A stretch of DNA of 64,000 nucleotides from Actinomycetes bacterium. Lineage in GTDB: Bacteria > Actinomycetota > Thermoleophilia > RBG-16-64-13. The translations under genes were made by a program, and so were the position numbers. The stretch covers positions 153,139-217,138 of the forward strand of contig JAGXFW010000023.1 in NCBI GenBank assembly GCA_024637035.1, in the 5' to 3' direction. Position 1 is the first letter of the stretch; every line of letters begins with the position of its first letter. The notes under the pieces were generated by a model that had not been told where the DNA came from, searched no databases, and was given only the letters and a program-made list of their open reading frames with translations. This document shows positions 15,168 through 24,434 of this stretch, in pieces.

Positions 15168-17261
15168 CTACCTCTTGCGCGCGACCATCGCGAAGAAGGG
15201 CACGCTCACCACTTCCTCTTCGATGACCTCGAACCATGGGTCCAGAGCCGCCCGCACCTCCGCCTCAGAGAGGCGGTGCTCCAGGGGCGGCCCCTGCACG
15301 GTCGCCTCGGGATCACGCCGCCAGTCGACGACGACGAAAAGCCCGCCGCTCCGAAGGGCGCGTCCGAGCAGTTCCAGACCCTCGGTCCCGTGAGATTCGT
15401 GGAAGGTGTTGACGCTGAAGGCCCTGTCGATCGATGCCTCCGCCAGGGGAAGCGATCCGGCGTCGGCCAGTATCAGCTCCACGTTGTGCGGCACGCCGTT
15501 CTTGCGGTGAAAGTCGAGCATCTCCTGCTGTAGTTCGATCGCATACAGTCGGCCGGTGGTCCACTTTGCCACCCGGTTCGTCCAGAACCCGGTGCCGCTG
15601 CCAAGGTCGGCGACATCCTCGTGGCCTTCAAGGCGTAGAAGCCGAGCCATGGTCTCCTCGCTCAGCCAGCCGAGTCGGCCCACATCGTCGAGGACCGCCG
15701 CCTTCTTCGGAGAGAAGACCTTGCCATGCGTCGTGCCATGCGTCGTGCCATGCGTCGTGCCGTGCTGCTCTTCGTCGCTCATGGGATCGATGACCTCCTG
15801 CTCTTGAGGGAGCGCAGGCGAGGACCCGCTCGGGATCGTGGACAGTGATGCGGCCCCTGCCTGAAGCCCAGCGGCCGACGGGCCCCAGGCCGCATGAGCC
15901 TTCACAAAGGTCGTGGAGACCGTGATCGAGAGCGTCGACCAGAACGCGCCCAAGCTGAAACCAGCCAGCACATCGCTCAAGTAATGCACTCCTAGGTACA
16001 TGCGGCTAAAACCCACAAGCACCACGACGGCGACTGCAGAGAGAAGCACGTACACCCTCGTCTCCCAATGACGCACCCAGCCGGTCGCAAGGAGCGCGAG
16101 GGTCATATAAAACGCGGCCGCAGCCGACGCATGCCCGCTTGGAAACGAGTATCCGGTCACGTCGATGAGCGGTACGAGAAAATCGGGGCGCGGGCGTTCG
16201 ATGAGCAGCTTCAGCGCTGCGTTCAGCATCGCGGCGCCGGATGTCGCCGTGACAAGCACCAGGGCCTCGCCCCACCGGCGCCGCGCGACCAGGACTCCGC
16301 CCAACACGAGGGAGGCCGGCACCAAAGTCCACCCGCCGCCCATAGAGGTCACCGCGATCATCACCGACGTGACCCAGGGGATGGCGTGATCGTGCAGGGT
16401 CTGAGCAACGGTCCGGTCGAACAGGGTGAGGGGCTCACGCGCCAGAACATCTTCGAGGATGGCACCGAACGCCCATCCCAAGAGCAGCGACACGATGAGG
16501 CCGATCGTCAGACTGAGGCCGAAGGTTCGCCGCGGTGAGAAGCGCCGCGACAACCAAGCTATCTGGGCCGAGAATCGACCACTGATGGCGGTGACGACAC
16601 GCGTGCCGACGATCCGGTCGGTGAGTTCGAAGGCCAGCCGCTCGAGCTTCTCGCGACGAGGCCAGAGCCAGCGCCCCAACATGGCGAGCAAGACCCCCGA
16701 GACCACCAGAAGCGCGAGGAAGAGAGCTATCCGGCCGAGCCACTGCTCCGCCATATGGTAGCTGCGACCGAACACGTACCCGAGCAGAGTGACGGCCAGC
16801 CCCCAGCTCAGTGCACCCGCCAGGTCGTACACGGCGAAACGCGAATAGCGCATGCGCGCCGAACCGGCGATGAACGGAGCGAGAGACCGTAGGAAACCCA
16901 CCCACCGGCCGAACAGTACGGTCTTCCCGCCGTGACGCTCGAAGAAGCCCTCGGTCCGTTCGACGTGATTCGGTTTGATGCGGAAGATGCGGCCGTGCCG
17001 AAGAAGGAAGTCGCGCCCGAGCTTCCTTCCAAGGAAGAACCCCGCGGTATCGCCCAGCACCGCGCCGATGCAGACGACGGCGGCAAGGTCGCCGATGTCC
17101 AGCACTCCCTGCGACGCGAGTGCGCCTGCCAGGAGCACCGTGGTCTCCCCGGGCACGAGGAGCCCGACCATCGCGGAGGTCTCGAGGAATACGATGGCGA
17201 AGACGATCCACAGGCCCCAATCCCCGGCAACGCGCACGAAGAAGTCGAGGAATGCCTGCAT
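15168..17261 (-). CDS. DedA - PAP2 phosphatase - methyltransferase fusion protein
   Basis: This 697-aa multidomain membrane protein has three parts. Residues 1-190 are a DedA/SNARE-associated domain (VGLLVPGETTVLLAGALAS, LGRKLG, FGRWVGFLRSLAPFIAG). Residues about 250-470 form a PAP2 lipid phosphatase with all three motifs: KLLIERPRPD (351-360), FPSGHAS (373-379) and SRMYLGVHYLSD (419-430). After a linker containing HGTT three times (500-511) comes a class I methyltransferase with motif DLGSGTG (552-558). An internal ATG at 15782 is preceded by AGGAGG, so the methyltransferase may also be made separately. The start ATG 17261 fits the DedA family. It probably acts on membrane lipids or undecaprenyl phosphates (inference). 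Confidence 0.87.
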   Translation of the reverse strand: MQAFLDFFVRVAGDWGLWIVFAIVFLETSAMVGLLVPGETTVLLAGALASQGVLDIGDLAAVVCIGAVLGDTAGFFLGRKLGRDFLLRHGRIFRIKPNHVERTEGFFERHGGKTVLFGRWVGFLRSLAPFIAGSARMRYSRFAVYDLAGALSWGLAVTLLGYVFGRSYHMAEQWLGRIALFLALLVVSGVLLAMLGRWLWPRREKLERLAFELTDRIVGTRVVTAISGRFSAQIAWLSRRFSPRRTFGLSLTIGLIVSLLLGWAFGAILEDVLAREPLTLFDRTVAQTLHDHAIPWVTSVMIAVTSMGGGWTLVPASLVLGGVLVARRRWGEALVLVTATSGAAMLNAALKLLIERPRPDFLVPLIDVTGYSFPSGHASAAAAFYMTLALLATGWVRHWETRVYVLLSAVAVVVLVGFSRMYLGVHYLSDVLAGFSLGAFWSTLSITVSTTFVKAHAAWGPSAAGLQAGAASLSTIPSGSSPALPQEQEVIDPMSDEEQHGTTHGTTHGTTHGKVFSPKKAAVLDDVGRLGWLSEETMARLLRLEGHEDVADLGSGTGFWTNRVAKWTTGRLYAIELQQEMLDFHRKNGVPHNVELILADAGSLPLAEASIDRAFSVNTFHESHGTEGLELLGRALRSGGLFVVVDWRRDPEATVQGPPLEHRLSEAEVRAALDPWFEVIEEEVVSVPFFAMVARKR
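15725..15760. repeat. Three perfect 12-bp tandem repeats inside the fusion gene
   Basis: CATGCGTCGTGC is repeated three times without change in the linker just upstream of the methyltransferase domain, encoding repeated HGTT. The unit length is a multiple of three, so copy-number change alters linker length without shifting the frame. Confidence 0.85.
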
Positions 17262-17295
17262 ACCTTGGTGAGCCCTCGGCCGCCCTGCGGGCGGG

Positions 17296-17892
17296 CTAGA
17301 AGCCCACGAAGACCGCGGCCGCGACAGCGGTGGTCCAGCGGCCCTCGCCATCCCCGGCGGCTGAGACGGTCTTGTTGGTGGTGGCGAAGATCTTCCCTCC
17401 GATCACCAACTGCCGACGACGCTCGTCCCAACGGACGTTCTCGTCGCACTCCACGCCCAGGGTACTGGCGAGCATGCTCGCGGCCAGATCCTCGGCATAG
17501 TCGCCGGCTTGCTGCGCGGTCTCCCCGTAACCCTCATGCTCACTGAGGTACCCGTAGTGAGAGGCGTCGGTTGGCAAGGCGAGTCCGATGGACGAGGCCA
17601 CAAGCCGGCCGGGCTCGTCCGTGGCTATCTCCGCCACCACGCAGAAGGTGATGGCACCCGCATGGATGGAGGCGATCCCCTCGTCACGTTCGATCAGCTG
17701 GCAGTGGGGGGGGAAGATGCTCGACACCCTCACGAGGTTGCACCGTTCGATGCCCGCTTCGCGGAGGGCGAACTCGAAGGAGGTGAGTTTGCGGCTCGAG
17801 ACGCCGATCCCACCGGTGAGGAACACCTTCTTGGGGATGGGGACCGCGAGCGCCGACTCCACGCCCGACTCGGTGGTGTGGTCTACCGACAT
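17296..17892 (-). CDS. Pyruvoyl-dependent arginine decarboxylase family protein
   Basis: This 198-aa PvlArgDC-type protein makes agmatine from arginine using a pyruvoyl group formed by self-cleavage. The cleavage region is visible as NLVRVSSIFPPHC, where the Ser-Ser bond would break and the second Ser becomes pyruvoyl. Further family blocks are PKKVFLTGGIGVSS at the N-terminus and SSIGLALPTDASHYGYLSEH. ATG at 17892 is chosen because the frame upstream is not family-like. It is the last gene after korB on the same strand and may be co-transcribed. A polyamine role is expected from the family. Confidence 0.9.
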   Translation of the reverse strand: MSVDHTTESGVESALAVPIPKKVFLTGGIGVSSRKLTSFEFALREAGIERCNLVRVSSIFPPHCQLIERDEGIASIHAGAITFCVVAEIATDEPGRLVASSIGLALPTDASHYGYLSEHEGYGETAQQAGDYAEDLAASMLASTLGVECDENVRWDERRRQLVIGGKIFATTNKTVSAAGDGEGRWTTAVAAAVFVGF

Positions 17893-17965
17893 GACGCCAA
17901 CCTCCCTGAGGGCCAGAAGAGCACGATGGCACAGGATAGCAGAGGCCGCGTCGGAGAGTGGCCGG

Positions 17966-19297
17966 TCAGCCCGCCAGCGCCGCACCCGCCCGCAGCCCCG
18001 CGATGTTGGTGTCGGCTACCTTCTGCTTCTGGAGGCGCCGAGCGGCCGCCTCGAAGGCCTCAAGCGGGTAGATGCCCTCCGCGGCGAGGATGGTACCCAC
18101 GCCCACGGCGCCCACGGCCAGACGGTGGACCTCCTTGGCCGCACCCTTCAGATCGAGAGGGATCACCCGGGCCTGAGTCTCCACCGGCCCAAGGCTCGCC
18201 TCCACGTAGACGCGCGACTCCGGCGGAAGCTTGGCCAGCTTGCGGGCCACCCGCGCCCTTCCTTCCTCCGAGAGTATGAGAACGACATCGGGCACCTCGA
18301 TGCCCGTGTAGACGATGGGAACGGGTGAGACCAACACCTCGGCCGCCGAATGACCGGTCATCACAGTGATGGGGTAGTCGTCCTTCTGAGTGGCATGGAG
18401 GCCGCTCATGATCGCTCCGGCTCCGAACACGGTCGCCAGCGAGCGGATCTTCTGCCCCGCGGCCCCCGCGATGAGGATGCCCGTGCGCGCCGCAAGGATG
18501 CTCTCGGCTACAGGAGCGAGCCCGGCGTCGGGGGGCAGTAGGCACATGCCCTCGTCGTCCGCGGTCTCCGCCGGGTGGTAGAGGTCGCGCCAGGCGCGAG
18601 CGAACTCCGGCCGACCGCCCTCGAAGTGCACGCCCGCCGGCATCTCGAGTTCGGCCATCATGTCGGCGATCGAGTTCCGTGTCAGAGTGTTCTGGCCGGC
18701 GTAGTACGCGACGCAGAGATCCCAGATGTCCACGAGAGAGAAGCCTTGCGTGGCCAGACCTCTCGCGATCAGCGCGGGCACGTCATCGGCGAAGACGCTC
18801 GTGCGGGCCAGGAAGCCCGGCTTCGACGGCCGCAGCGTTCCCATGAGGTCGAGCGGAGCTTCCAGGTTCCCGAGGTGGCAGGTGGCGGTGATACCTCCGG
18901 AGGGGGTGGTGCAACTGTGCTGACCGCCGGTCATGCCGTAGTTGAAGTTGTTGGCCACGATCACGCAGATGCCGATGTTCCGGCGGGCGGCGGCCAGAAG
19001 GTGGGCGCCGCCGATGCCCGCGCCCCCGTCGCCCATCACCACCACGACGGTGAGGTCGGGGTCGGCCAGCTTGATGCCCGAGGCGTACGTGATGGAACGG
19101 CCGTGCAGCCCGTGGAAGGCGTTGGTGTCGAAGTGGCGGTCGGTGAGGCCGACGCAGCCGATGTCCGTGACGACCACCACCCGCTCTTTCGGGCGCCCCA
19201 GGATCTGAAGCGCCTCGTCGATGGCATGCGTCACTTTCGCGTGCCCGCAGCCCGGGCAGAACGGCAGGGGCAGGGAGGCCTCGTCCAGGTAGCTCAC
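17966..19297 (-). CDS. 2-oxoacid:ferredoxin oxidoreductase, fused beta and gamma subunits
   Basis: This is a 443-aa protein. Residues 1-240 are the TPP-binding beta subunit with FCPGCGHAKVTHA, the GDGGAGIGGAHLL TPP/Mg motif, and NNFNYGMTGGQ. Residues about 260-425 are a gamma-type domain starting at GILIAGAAGQKIRSLATVFG. With the alpha subunit next to it, the enzyme oxidises a 2-oxoacid to acyl-CoA and CO2 and reduces ferredoxin. GTG at 19297 overlaps the korA stop as GTGA. No delta ferredoxin subunit gene is seen. Substrate (2-oxoglutarate, branched-chain or aromatic 2-oxoacid) is not determinable from sequence. Confidence 0.9.
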   Translation of the reverse strand: MSYLDEASLPLPFCPGCGHAKVTHAIDEALQILGRPKERVVVVTDIGCVGLTDRHFDTNAFHGLHGRSITYASGIKLADPDLTVVVVMGDGGAGIGGAHLLAAARRNIGICVIVANNFNYGMTGGQHSCTTPSGGITATCHLGNLEAPLDLMGTLRPSKPGFLARTSVFADDVPALIARGLATQGFSLVDIWDLCVAYYAGQNTLTRNSIADMMAELEMPAGVHFEGGRPEFARAWRDLYHPAETADDEGMCLLPPDAGLAPVAESILAARTGILIAGAAGQKIRSLATVFGAGAIMSGLHATQKDDYPITVMTGHSAAEVLVSPVPIVYTGIEVPDVVLILSEEGRARVARKLAKLPPESRVYVEASLGPVETQARVIPLDLKGAAKEVHRLAVGAVGVGTILAAEGIYPLEAFEAAARRLQKQKVADTNIAGLRAGAALAG

Positions 19298-20418
19298 AGC
19301 AGGCCTCCTTCCCGGATCACGTCGTCGGGACTGACGAGCTCGGTATCCATGCGCGTGACGGAGCGGACCTCACGTCCGTCGGCGAAGAGCTGCACCTCGC
19401 GCGCGTACTGGCCCAGGTTCATCTCGGGCACCACCACCCGCTCGATGCCGATGAGAGCCGCGCGGATGGCCGCCTCGGGCACGGGGAAAAGGGTCTTCAG
19501 CACGAGCAACGAGACCCGGCCGCCGGCCGCTCGCACCCGCGCGACAGCCTCCCGAGCCGAACGCGCCGTGATCCCGTACGAAACGACGAGGTTCTTCGCC
19601 CCCACGTCCGGGTCGTGGTCGAAGAGGGCGATCTCGTCCGCGTGGTCGTCGATCTTCCGGCGCAGGTGCTCCATCATGCGGCTGATGACGGCCGGGTCGC
19701 CGGTGAGCCACGCCCGCTCGTCGTGCATGCTCGTGGTGTAGCGCAGCAGATGGGGCCCCCCGATAGGTGACAGTGGGGCCACGTCATCAGGCTGTTCGAA
19801 GGCGTGGGGAACGTAGGGTCGGTCGGTCGGGGCGGCGTCGCGTGGTCGCGATGGCGGCATGGCGGCGCGGGCTTCGTCGAGGTCCACGCGCTCGCGCGTG
19901 AGGCCCACTTCTTTCTGGCTCGCGAGTATCACCGGCACGCGGTAGCGCTCAGCCAGGTCGAAGGCCGCGCGGGTGAGGGTGTAGCACTCATGGACCGACT
20001 CCGGGGAGAGCACGATCAAGGGGAGACCCCCGGAGGTGCCCCAGCGCATGAAGAGGATGTCGCCGTCGGCCCCTTTGGTGGCCGAGCCCGTGGCCGGACC
20101 CTGGCGCTGCACGTTCACGATCACCAGCGGGGTCTCCCCCGTGATGGCGAGGCCGATGTTCTCGGAGTACAGACTCATGCCGGGCCCCGAAGTGGCGGTG
20201 AGAACCTTCTGGCCGGTCATAGAGGCGCCGATGCACATGCCGATGGAGGCGATCTCGTCCTCACACTGCACGGCCACGCCGCCCGCCTCGGGCATGGCCC
20301 GCATCATGCCCGTGAGGATGGAGGTGGCCGGGGTGATGGGGTAGCCGGCGAAGAAGCGGCAGCCCGCATCCAAGGCGCCACGTACCACGGCGTCGTTGCC
20401 TTCAAGGAACTCGATCAT
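19294..20418 (-). CDS. 2-oxoacid:ferredoxin oxidoreductase alpha subunit
   Basis: This 374-aa alpha subunit (KorA/VorA type) shows FLEGNDAVVRGALDAGCRFF, the signature GYPITPATSI and ATSGPGMSLYSENIGLA. ATG at 20418 overlaps the TrmB gene stop as ATGA. The alpha subunit pairs with the beta-gamma fusion encoded downstream. Placement after a regulator and an importer suggests that a 2-oxoacid is formed from an imported compound. Confidence 0.93.
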   Translation of the reverse strand: MIEFLEGNDAVVRGALDAGCRFFAGYPITPATSILTGMMRAMPEAGGVAVQCEDEIASIGMCIGASMTGQKVLTATSGPGMSLYSENIGLAITGETPLVIVNVQRQGPATGSATKGADGDILFMRWGTSGGLPLIVLSPESVHECYTLTRAAFDLAERYRVPVILASQKEVGLTRERVDLDEARAAMPPSRPRDAAPTDRPYVPHAFEQPDDVAPLSPIGGPHLLRYTTSMHDERAWLTGDPAVISRMMEHLRRKIDDHADEIALFDHDPDVGAKNLVVSYGITARSAREAVARVRAAGGRVSLLVLKTLFPVPEAAIRAALIGIERVVVPEMNLGQYAREVQLFADGREVRSVTRMDTELVSPDDVIREGGLL

Positions 20419-21266
20419 GAGACCTCACCACCGGGAGTGCGTCGGATCACCGTCACCTCTGGATACTCGGGATTGAAGATGTCGCGTAGCTTGGCTCTAT
20501 CGGCGCCATACACTTCGTCGACCTTGTCTTCGAAACGACGCACAAGCTTGATCACCCACATGTCGTGGCGGATATAGTCCTTGGCCATCTGTACGAAGCC
20601 CAGGTTGGCACTCCAGGCTCCGTCGACGGCGGCCGTGTCGGGCACGTAGCCCACCAGGGCCTCCGAGGTGTCGGCCACCAGGACCATGCGCTTCGTACCT
20701 TGGTCCCGCACGACCACCTGGTCGGTGGGGTGATGGTACACGACCCCGACGCCTGGGTCGCCCTCCCCGTAGAGGCACACCGCGATCGCCACACCGCGAC
20801 TGTCGGCCGCCACGAGGTGCGGCTCCAGCCGCGGCAGTTCTTCGGGCCACAACGCCAGGAGCAGCTCCTCACGGGCCGCGCCGATCATCTCCTCCGCCTT
20901 GAGCAGAACGGCTTCGCGCCCCTCCAGGTTCCAGAGGTAACCATCACGCTCGCGCTCGGATGAGTAGATGGTCCCGAGCCGGTCCTCGAGCCGGTCGAGT
21001 ACTTCGTCGTACGTGCGTCGATAGCGGGACATCGCCTCGGCCGGTTCCAGGGGGACGTAGCGGGCCGAACCCCCGGTCTCCACGACGCCAACGAGCTTCT
21101 TGGTCCGTAGGCGCTCCAGCACCTCGTATACCTTGCTCGGCGGTATGGTCGACTGCTTCGCAAGCTCGTAGGCGGTCACCCTCGGATGGCGCAGCAAAGC
21201 GACGTAAGCCTGAGATTCGTACTGTGAAAGACCCAGCGTCTGCAGGCTGCTCAGCACATCCTTCAC
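20415..21266 (-). CDS. TrmB family transcriptional regulator
   Basis: This 283-aa regulator starts KDVLSSLQTLGLSQYESQAY, followed by a winged helix (TAYELAKQSTIPPSKVYEVL, ERLRTKKLVG) and a C-terminal effector domain. TrmB proteins bind operators and respond to sugars or other metabolites. GTG at 21266 overlaps the YqhV-like stop as GTGA (21263-21266), which fixes the start; the longer open frame upstream is a shadow of two other genes. It is a likely regulator of this importer/Kor operon. Confidence 0.88.
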   Translation of the reverse strand: MKDVLSSLQTLGLSQYESQAYVALLRHPRVTAYELAKQSTIPPSKVYEVLERLRTKKLVGVVETGGSARYVPLEPAEAMSRYRRTYDEVLDRLEDRLGTIYSSERERDGYLWNLEGREAVLLKAEEMIGAAREELLLALWPEELPRLEPHLVAADSRGVAIAVCLYGEGDPGVGVVYHHPTDQVVVRDQGTKRMVLVADTSEALVGYVPDTAAVDGAWSANLGFVQMAKDYIRHDMWVIKLVRRFEDKVDEVYGADRAKLRDIFNPEYPEVTVIRRTPGGEVS

Positions 21267-21526
21267 CGGGAGCCCACCAAGATCATCGCCGCTCCCGAGA
21301 CCAGCAGCAGTACCTTGTAGACCGGGATCTTGGACGCGAAGCCGCTGATGCCTATGGTCATCACGATCACGAAGACTATGGGCAGCACCGCCCCGAGCAC
21401 ACCGTTGATGGCGGTCGAGGTGCGCGTACTCATAGAACGATACATGAGGTACGCGGCCAGGAGGTTCGCGCAGCCCACCACCACCCGGATGCCGGCCATC
21501 AGAGTCACGCGACTCGCCTCGGACAT
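21263..21526 (-). CDS. Small membrane protein, YqhV/DUF2619 family
   Basis: This is an 87-aa protein with three hydrophobic segments (for example GIRVVVGCANLLAAYLMY and VYKVLLLVSGAAMILVG), a pattern like the uncharacterised YqhV family. ATG at 21526 overlaps the ABC ATPase stop (ATGA) and its own stop overlaps the regulator start, so it is tightly embedded in the operon. Function unknown. Confidence 0.75.
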   Translation of the reverse strand: MSEASRVTLMAGIRVVVGCANLLAAYLMYRSMSTRTSTAINGVLGAVLPIVFVIVMTIGISGFASKIPVYKVLLLVSGAAMILVGSR

Positions 21527-22380
21527 CAGAGAACCAGCCTGGATTCGTCGGCGAGAGTCTGGCTGTGATCGGGGTGAAACTCGTCGTCGTTGATGGTGAG
21601 ACCTTCGTTCGCCTTGGCCTTGTACACCTCCTCGCGAAGCACGCCCCACAACTCGGTGAAGAGCCGGTTGAAGTGAGGGTCACTCCGCAGCTCGGCGATC
21701 CGGCGGGGCCGTGGCAGGTCGACGTCCACACTCATCTTGAAGGTGCCCGGGTGCGAGGTCATGATGATCACCCGGTCGGCGAGGGTCAGAGCCTCATCGA
21801 TGGAGTGGGTGATGAAGACCACCGTCTTTCGTTCGGTCTCCCAGATCTTGAGCAACTCCTCCTGCAGCATGATCTTGTTCTGTTCGTCGAGAGCGGCGAA
21901 AGGCTCATCCATGAGCAGTATCTCGGGATCGTTCGCGAAGGCCCGCGCCACGGACACCCGCTGTTTCATGCCGCCGGAGAGTTGGTGGGGGTAGGCCTCA
22001 CCGAACTTCTGTAGCCCGATCATCTGGATGTAGCGCTCGACCGTCTCCTCGATGATCCTCTTGTTCACCCGCCGGCATTTCAGTCCGAAGCCGATGTTCT
22101 TGCGCACGTTCATCCAGGGGAAGATGGATTGCTCCTGAAACACCATGGAATTGAGCGGCTTGGACGGATCGGAGTGCACGACCCGGATATCGCCCCGCGT
22201 CTCGGTCTCCAGATCGGCGAGGATGCGGAGGAGCGTGGTCTTGCCGCACCCGCTTGGGCCGACGATGCAGACGAACTCGCCCTCGTTGATGGTGAGATCC
22301 ACGTCCTTCACCGCGGTGACTACTCGGTCCCGGGTGACGAACTCCTTGGTGAGCCCCTTGATCACGATCTTCTCAGCCAC
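21526..22380 (-). CDS. ABC transporter ATPase, NitT/TauT/SsuB family
   Basis: This 284-aa importer ATPase has Walker A GPSGCGKTT, Q-loop FQEQSIFPWM, signature LSGGMKQRV, Walker B ILLMDEPFAALDEQ and the H-loop FITHSIDEAL. It energises uptake through the permease encoded 15 bp upstream. The family imports nitrate, taurine, alkanesulfonates, thiamine precursors and related small organics, so the substrate cannot be named. Confidence 0.93.
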   Translation of the reverse strand: MAEKIVIKGLTKEFVTRDRVVTAVKDVDLTINEGEFVCIVGPSGCGKTTLLRILADLETETRGDIRVVHSDPSKPLNSMVFQEQSIFPWMNVRKNIGFGLKCRRVNKRIIEETVERYIQMIGLQKFGEAYPHQLSGGMKQRVSVARAFANDPEILLMDEPFAALDEQNKIMLQEELLKIWETERKTVVFITHSIDEALTLADRVIIMTSHPGTFKMSVDVDLPRPRRIAELRSDPHFNRLFTELWGVLREEVYKAKANEGLTINDDEFHPDHSQTLADESRLVL

Positions 22381-22395
22381 GCGGAACCCCCTCTC

Positions 22396-23283
22396 CTAGA
22401 GCTGCTTCCATGGGATGACCCTCCTCTGAAGCGAGCTCAGTCCTTCGGCGAACAGGTAGCCGAGCAGCGAGATCATGATGAACGCTACGAACATCTCTTT
22501 GGTCTTGAACACGGCCTGCGCCGCCCAGATGCGATACCCGATACCGGATACGGCCCCGGTCATCTCGGCCGCCACGATCAGGAGCAGCGCCATGCCCATG
22601 CCGAGCTCCAGGCCGGTGAAGATGAGCGGCATCGCGCCCGGAAGCGCGATCCGCGTGTAGAAGTCTCTGCGACTGGCTCCGTAGTTCTTGGCCACGTCTA
22701 GGTAGATCTTGTCCAGGTTGAGCACGCCCGCCATGGTGTTGATCAACACCATGAAGAACGTGCCGAGCGCGATGGTGATCACCTTCTGGGTCTCGCCGAA
22801 GCCGAACATCAGGATGATCAGAGGCATGAGAGCAAGCTTCGGGATCGGATACGTCGCCGAGATGACCGGCCGAAGGATCCAGCGCACCGGACGGAACAAT
22901 CCCATCGAAAGTCCAACGATCAGCCCGGGGATAGCGCCCGCGAGGAATCCGAGAATGATCCGCACGAGGCTCACCCGAACGTCCGCGAACAGCGTGCCGT
23001 CGAGTGTCATCTTCCAGAAGGTACCCGCGATCGCGTGGGGTGGCGGGAAGAACCTGCCGTCGACGAAGCCGAGCGGTACGGCGATCTCCCACAGGATGAG
23101 GACCACCACCGGCGACAGGAAGCCGAGCAGGCCCTTCCAGCCGCTGCCGGAGTCCCGGCGCTTGGCCTTCTTCGGCGTGTCAACCGGCCGTTCGATCCCC
23201 ACCGAAGTGGGGACAGAACGGGCCGCTTCACCGCCTGGGTCCGTTGCTGCGGTCTGCGGCACGGCAGGTTCTTTCTCCGCCAT
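22396..23283 (-). CDS. ABC transporter permease, SsuC/TauC family
   Basis: This 295-aa membrane permease has a charged N-terminal tail of about 50 residues and six predicted helices (for example VVVLILWEIAVPLGF). The EAA-type coupling loop is seen as NYGASRRDFYTRIALPGAMP. It is the partner of the ATPase and the lipoprotein on either side. Confidence 0.92.
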   Translation of the reverse strand: MAEKEPAVPQTAATDPGGEAARSVPTSVGIERPVDTPKKAKRRDSGSGWKGLLGFLSPVVVLILWEIAVPLGFVDGRFFPPPHAIAGTFWKMTLDGTLFADVRVSLVRIILGFLAGAIPGLIVGLSMGLFRPVRWILRPVISATYPIPKLALMPLIILMFGFGETQKVITIALGTFFMVLINTMAGVLNLDKIYLDVAKNYGASRRDFYTRIALPGAMPLIFTGLELGMGMALLLIVAAEMTGAVSGIGYRIWAAQAVFKTKEMFVAFIMISLLGYLFAEGLSSLQRRVIPWKQL

Positions 23284-23300
23284 CGTACTAACCCCCTACG

Positions 23301-24434
23301 TTACTGCGGCACCGAGTACGGGCCGAGTTGGTCGACGGCCCATTTGGCGAACGACATGTCCAGGACCGTGTCCATGGTGACCTTCTCGTCCACCTGGCCG
23401 ATCTCGGCGTAGTAGTCCTGCTGGCCGGCGACCGCGTCTTCAAGGACGGAACCGTCGACGTTCAGACCCGTGGGACGCATCTTCGTCCACATGCCCGGAT
23501 CATCGATGAACGTGTTCTCGGTGAGGATGGCGAGGACTGCGTCGCGATCCTTGCTGCCCTGCACGATGGCGTCGTTGTAGGCGCGCACACCTTGCAGGTG
23601 GGCGTACATGAAGAGGTTGGCAACCTCGGTGTTCTTGGCGAAGTCGTCGCTGTAGAGGAGCACGGCCACCTGCTCGCCCGGGGCGTAGTCTTCGGCATCC
23701 TTGAAGTACGACAGGATCCCGGCGTCTTCACCGCCGGTGATCAGCGATTCGATCTGCACGGCGGCATCGATGGCGCCGTTCGCGAGACCGGTGTTCAGGT
23801 CGGGGAACTCGGCGATGATCGTGGGCTCCACGTCATCGATGGTGAGGCCGCCCTTCTCCAGCGCCTTGCGCAAGAAGTACTCGTTGATGCTTCCCACCGA
23901 CACGATGCCGATCTTGCGGCCCTTGAGGTCGGCGTAGTCTTTGATCTCGTTCTCCAGGTCCTTACGGATCACGACGGTGAAGTACGAGCCCTTGCCCGGC
24001 ACGTTGGTACCGCTGTCGGCAACGACCCACACCCGCACGTCTTGCGCCGCGCCGTTGAAGAGCGAAGCGGTGATGATGCCCCGGCCCACGTCCACCTGGT
24101 TGGCAGCCAGCGAGGTGTACATCTGGGCGCCGGAGGCGAACTCGACGTACTCGATGTTGATGCCGACGTCGGCGAAGAAGCCCATCTTGTCAGCAAGGAT
24201 GATTCCGGCGGTGCCCGGCGCGTTGTCGTACGCCACCTTCACGGTCACCGGCGGGTCGAGCGGCGTGACGCCCATGGCCTCGGCGACCGTGGTCGTGGTC
24301 TCCCCGGAGGACGGCGCGGTCGTCGTGCTCTCCGGCGCCGCGGTGGTTGTGGTGGTGTCGCCGCAGCCCACAACGGCCACGATACCGAACACGGCCAGCG
24401 CCGCCACCAGACTCAATACGATGATCCTTCTCAT
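23301..24434 (-). CDS. ABC transporter substrate-binding lipoprotein, NMT1/TauA-like
   Basis: This is a 377-aa solute-binding protein. It has a signal peptide with lipobox VVGC at residues about 21-24, then a Thr/Ser-rich flexible stretch, then a periplasmic-binding fold: VKVAYDNAPGTAGIILADKM, GINIEYVEFASGAQM, LKGRKIGIVSVGSINEYFL. The start is ATG 24434 with GGGGG upstream; the longer frame is not family-like. It captures the substrate outside the membrane for the downstream permease. The upstream gap of 157 bp could hold an internal promoter, but I see no clear one. Confidence 0.9.
   Translation of the reverse strand: MRRIIVLSLVAALAVFGIVAVVGCGDTTTTTAAPESTTTAPSSGETTTTVAEAMGVTPLDPPVTVKVAYDNAPGTAGIILADKMGFFADVGINIEYVEFASGAQMYTSLAANQVDVGRGIITASLFNGAAQDVRVWVVADSGTNVPGKGSYFTVVIRKDLENEIKDYADLKGRKIGIVSVGSINEYFLRKALEKGGLTIDDVEPTIIAEFPDLNTGLANGAIDAAVQIESLITGGEDAGILSYFKDAEDYAPGEQVAVLLYSDDFAKNTEVANLFMYAHLQGVRAYNDAIVQGSKDRDAVLAILTENTFIDDPGMWTKMRPTGLNVDGSVLEDAVAGQQDYYAEIGQVDEKVTMDTVLDMSFAKWAVDQLGPYSVPQ

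Noticed and set aside
17296..17892. Methanofuran tyrosine decarboxylase (mfnA)
   Set aside because: The protein has the pyruvoyl cleavage site and fold of arginine decarboxylase, whereas MfnA is a PLP enzyme.
21526..21731. N-terminal extension of the TrmB frame (open to 21731)
   Set aside because: This part is a shadow of the ABC ATPase gene; the GTG at 21266 overlapping the upstream stop is the credible start.
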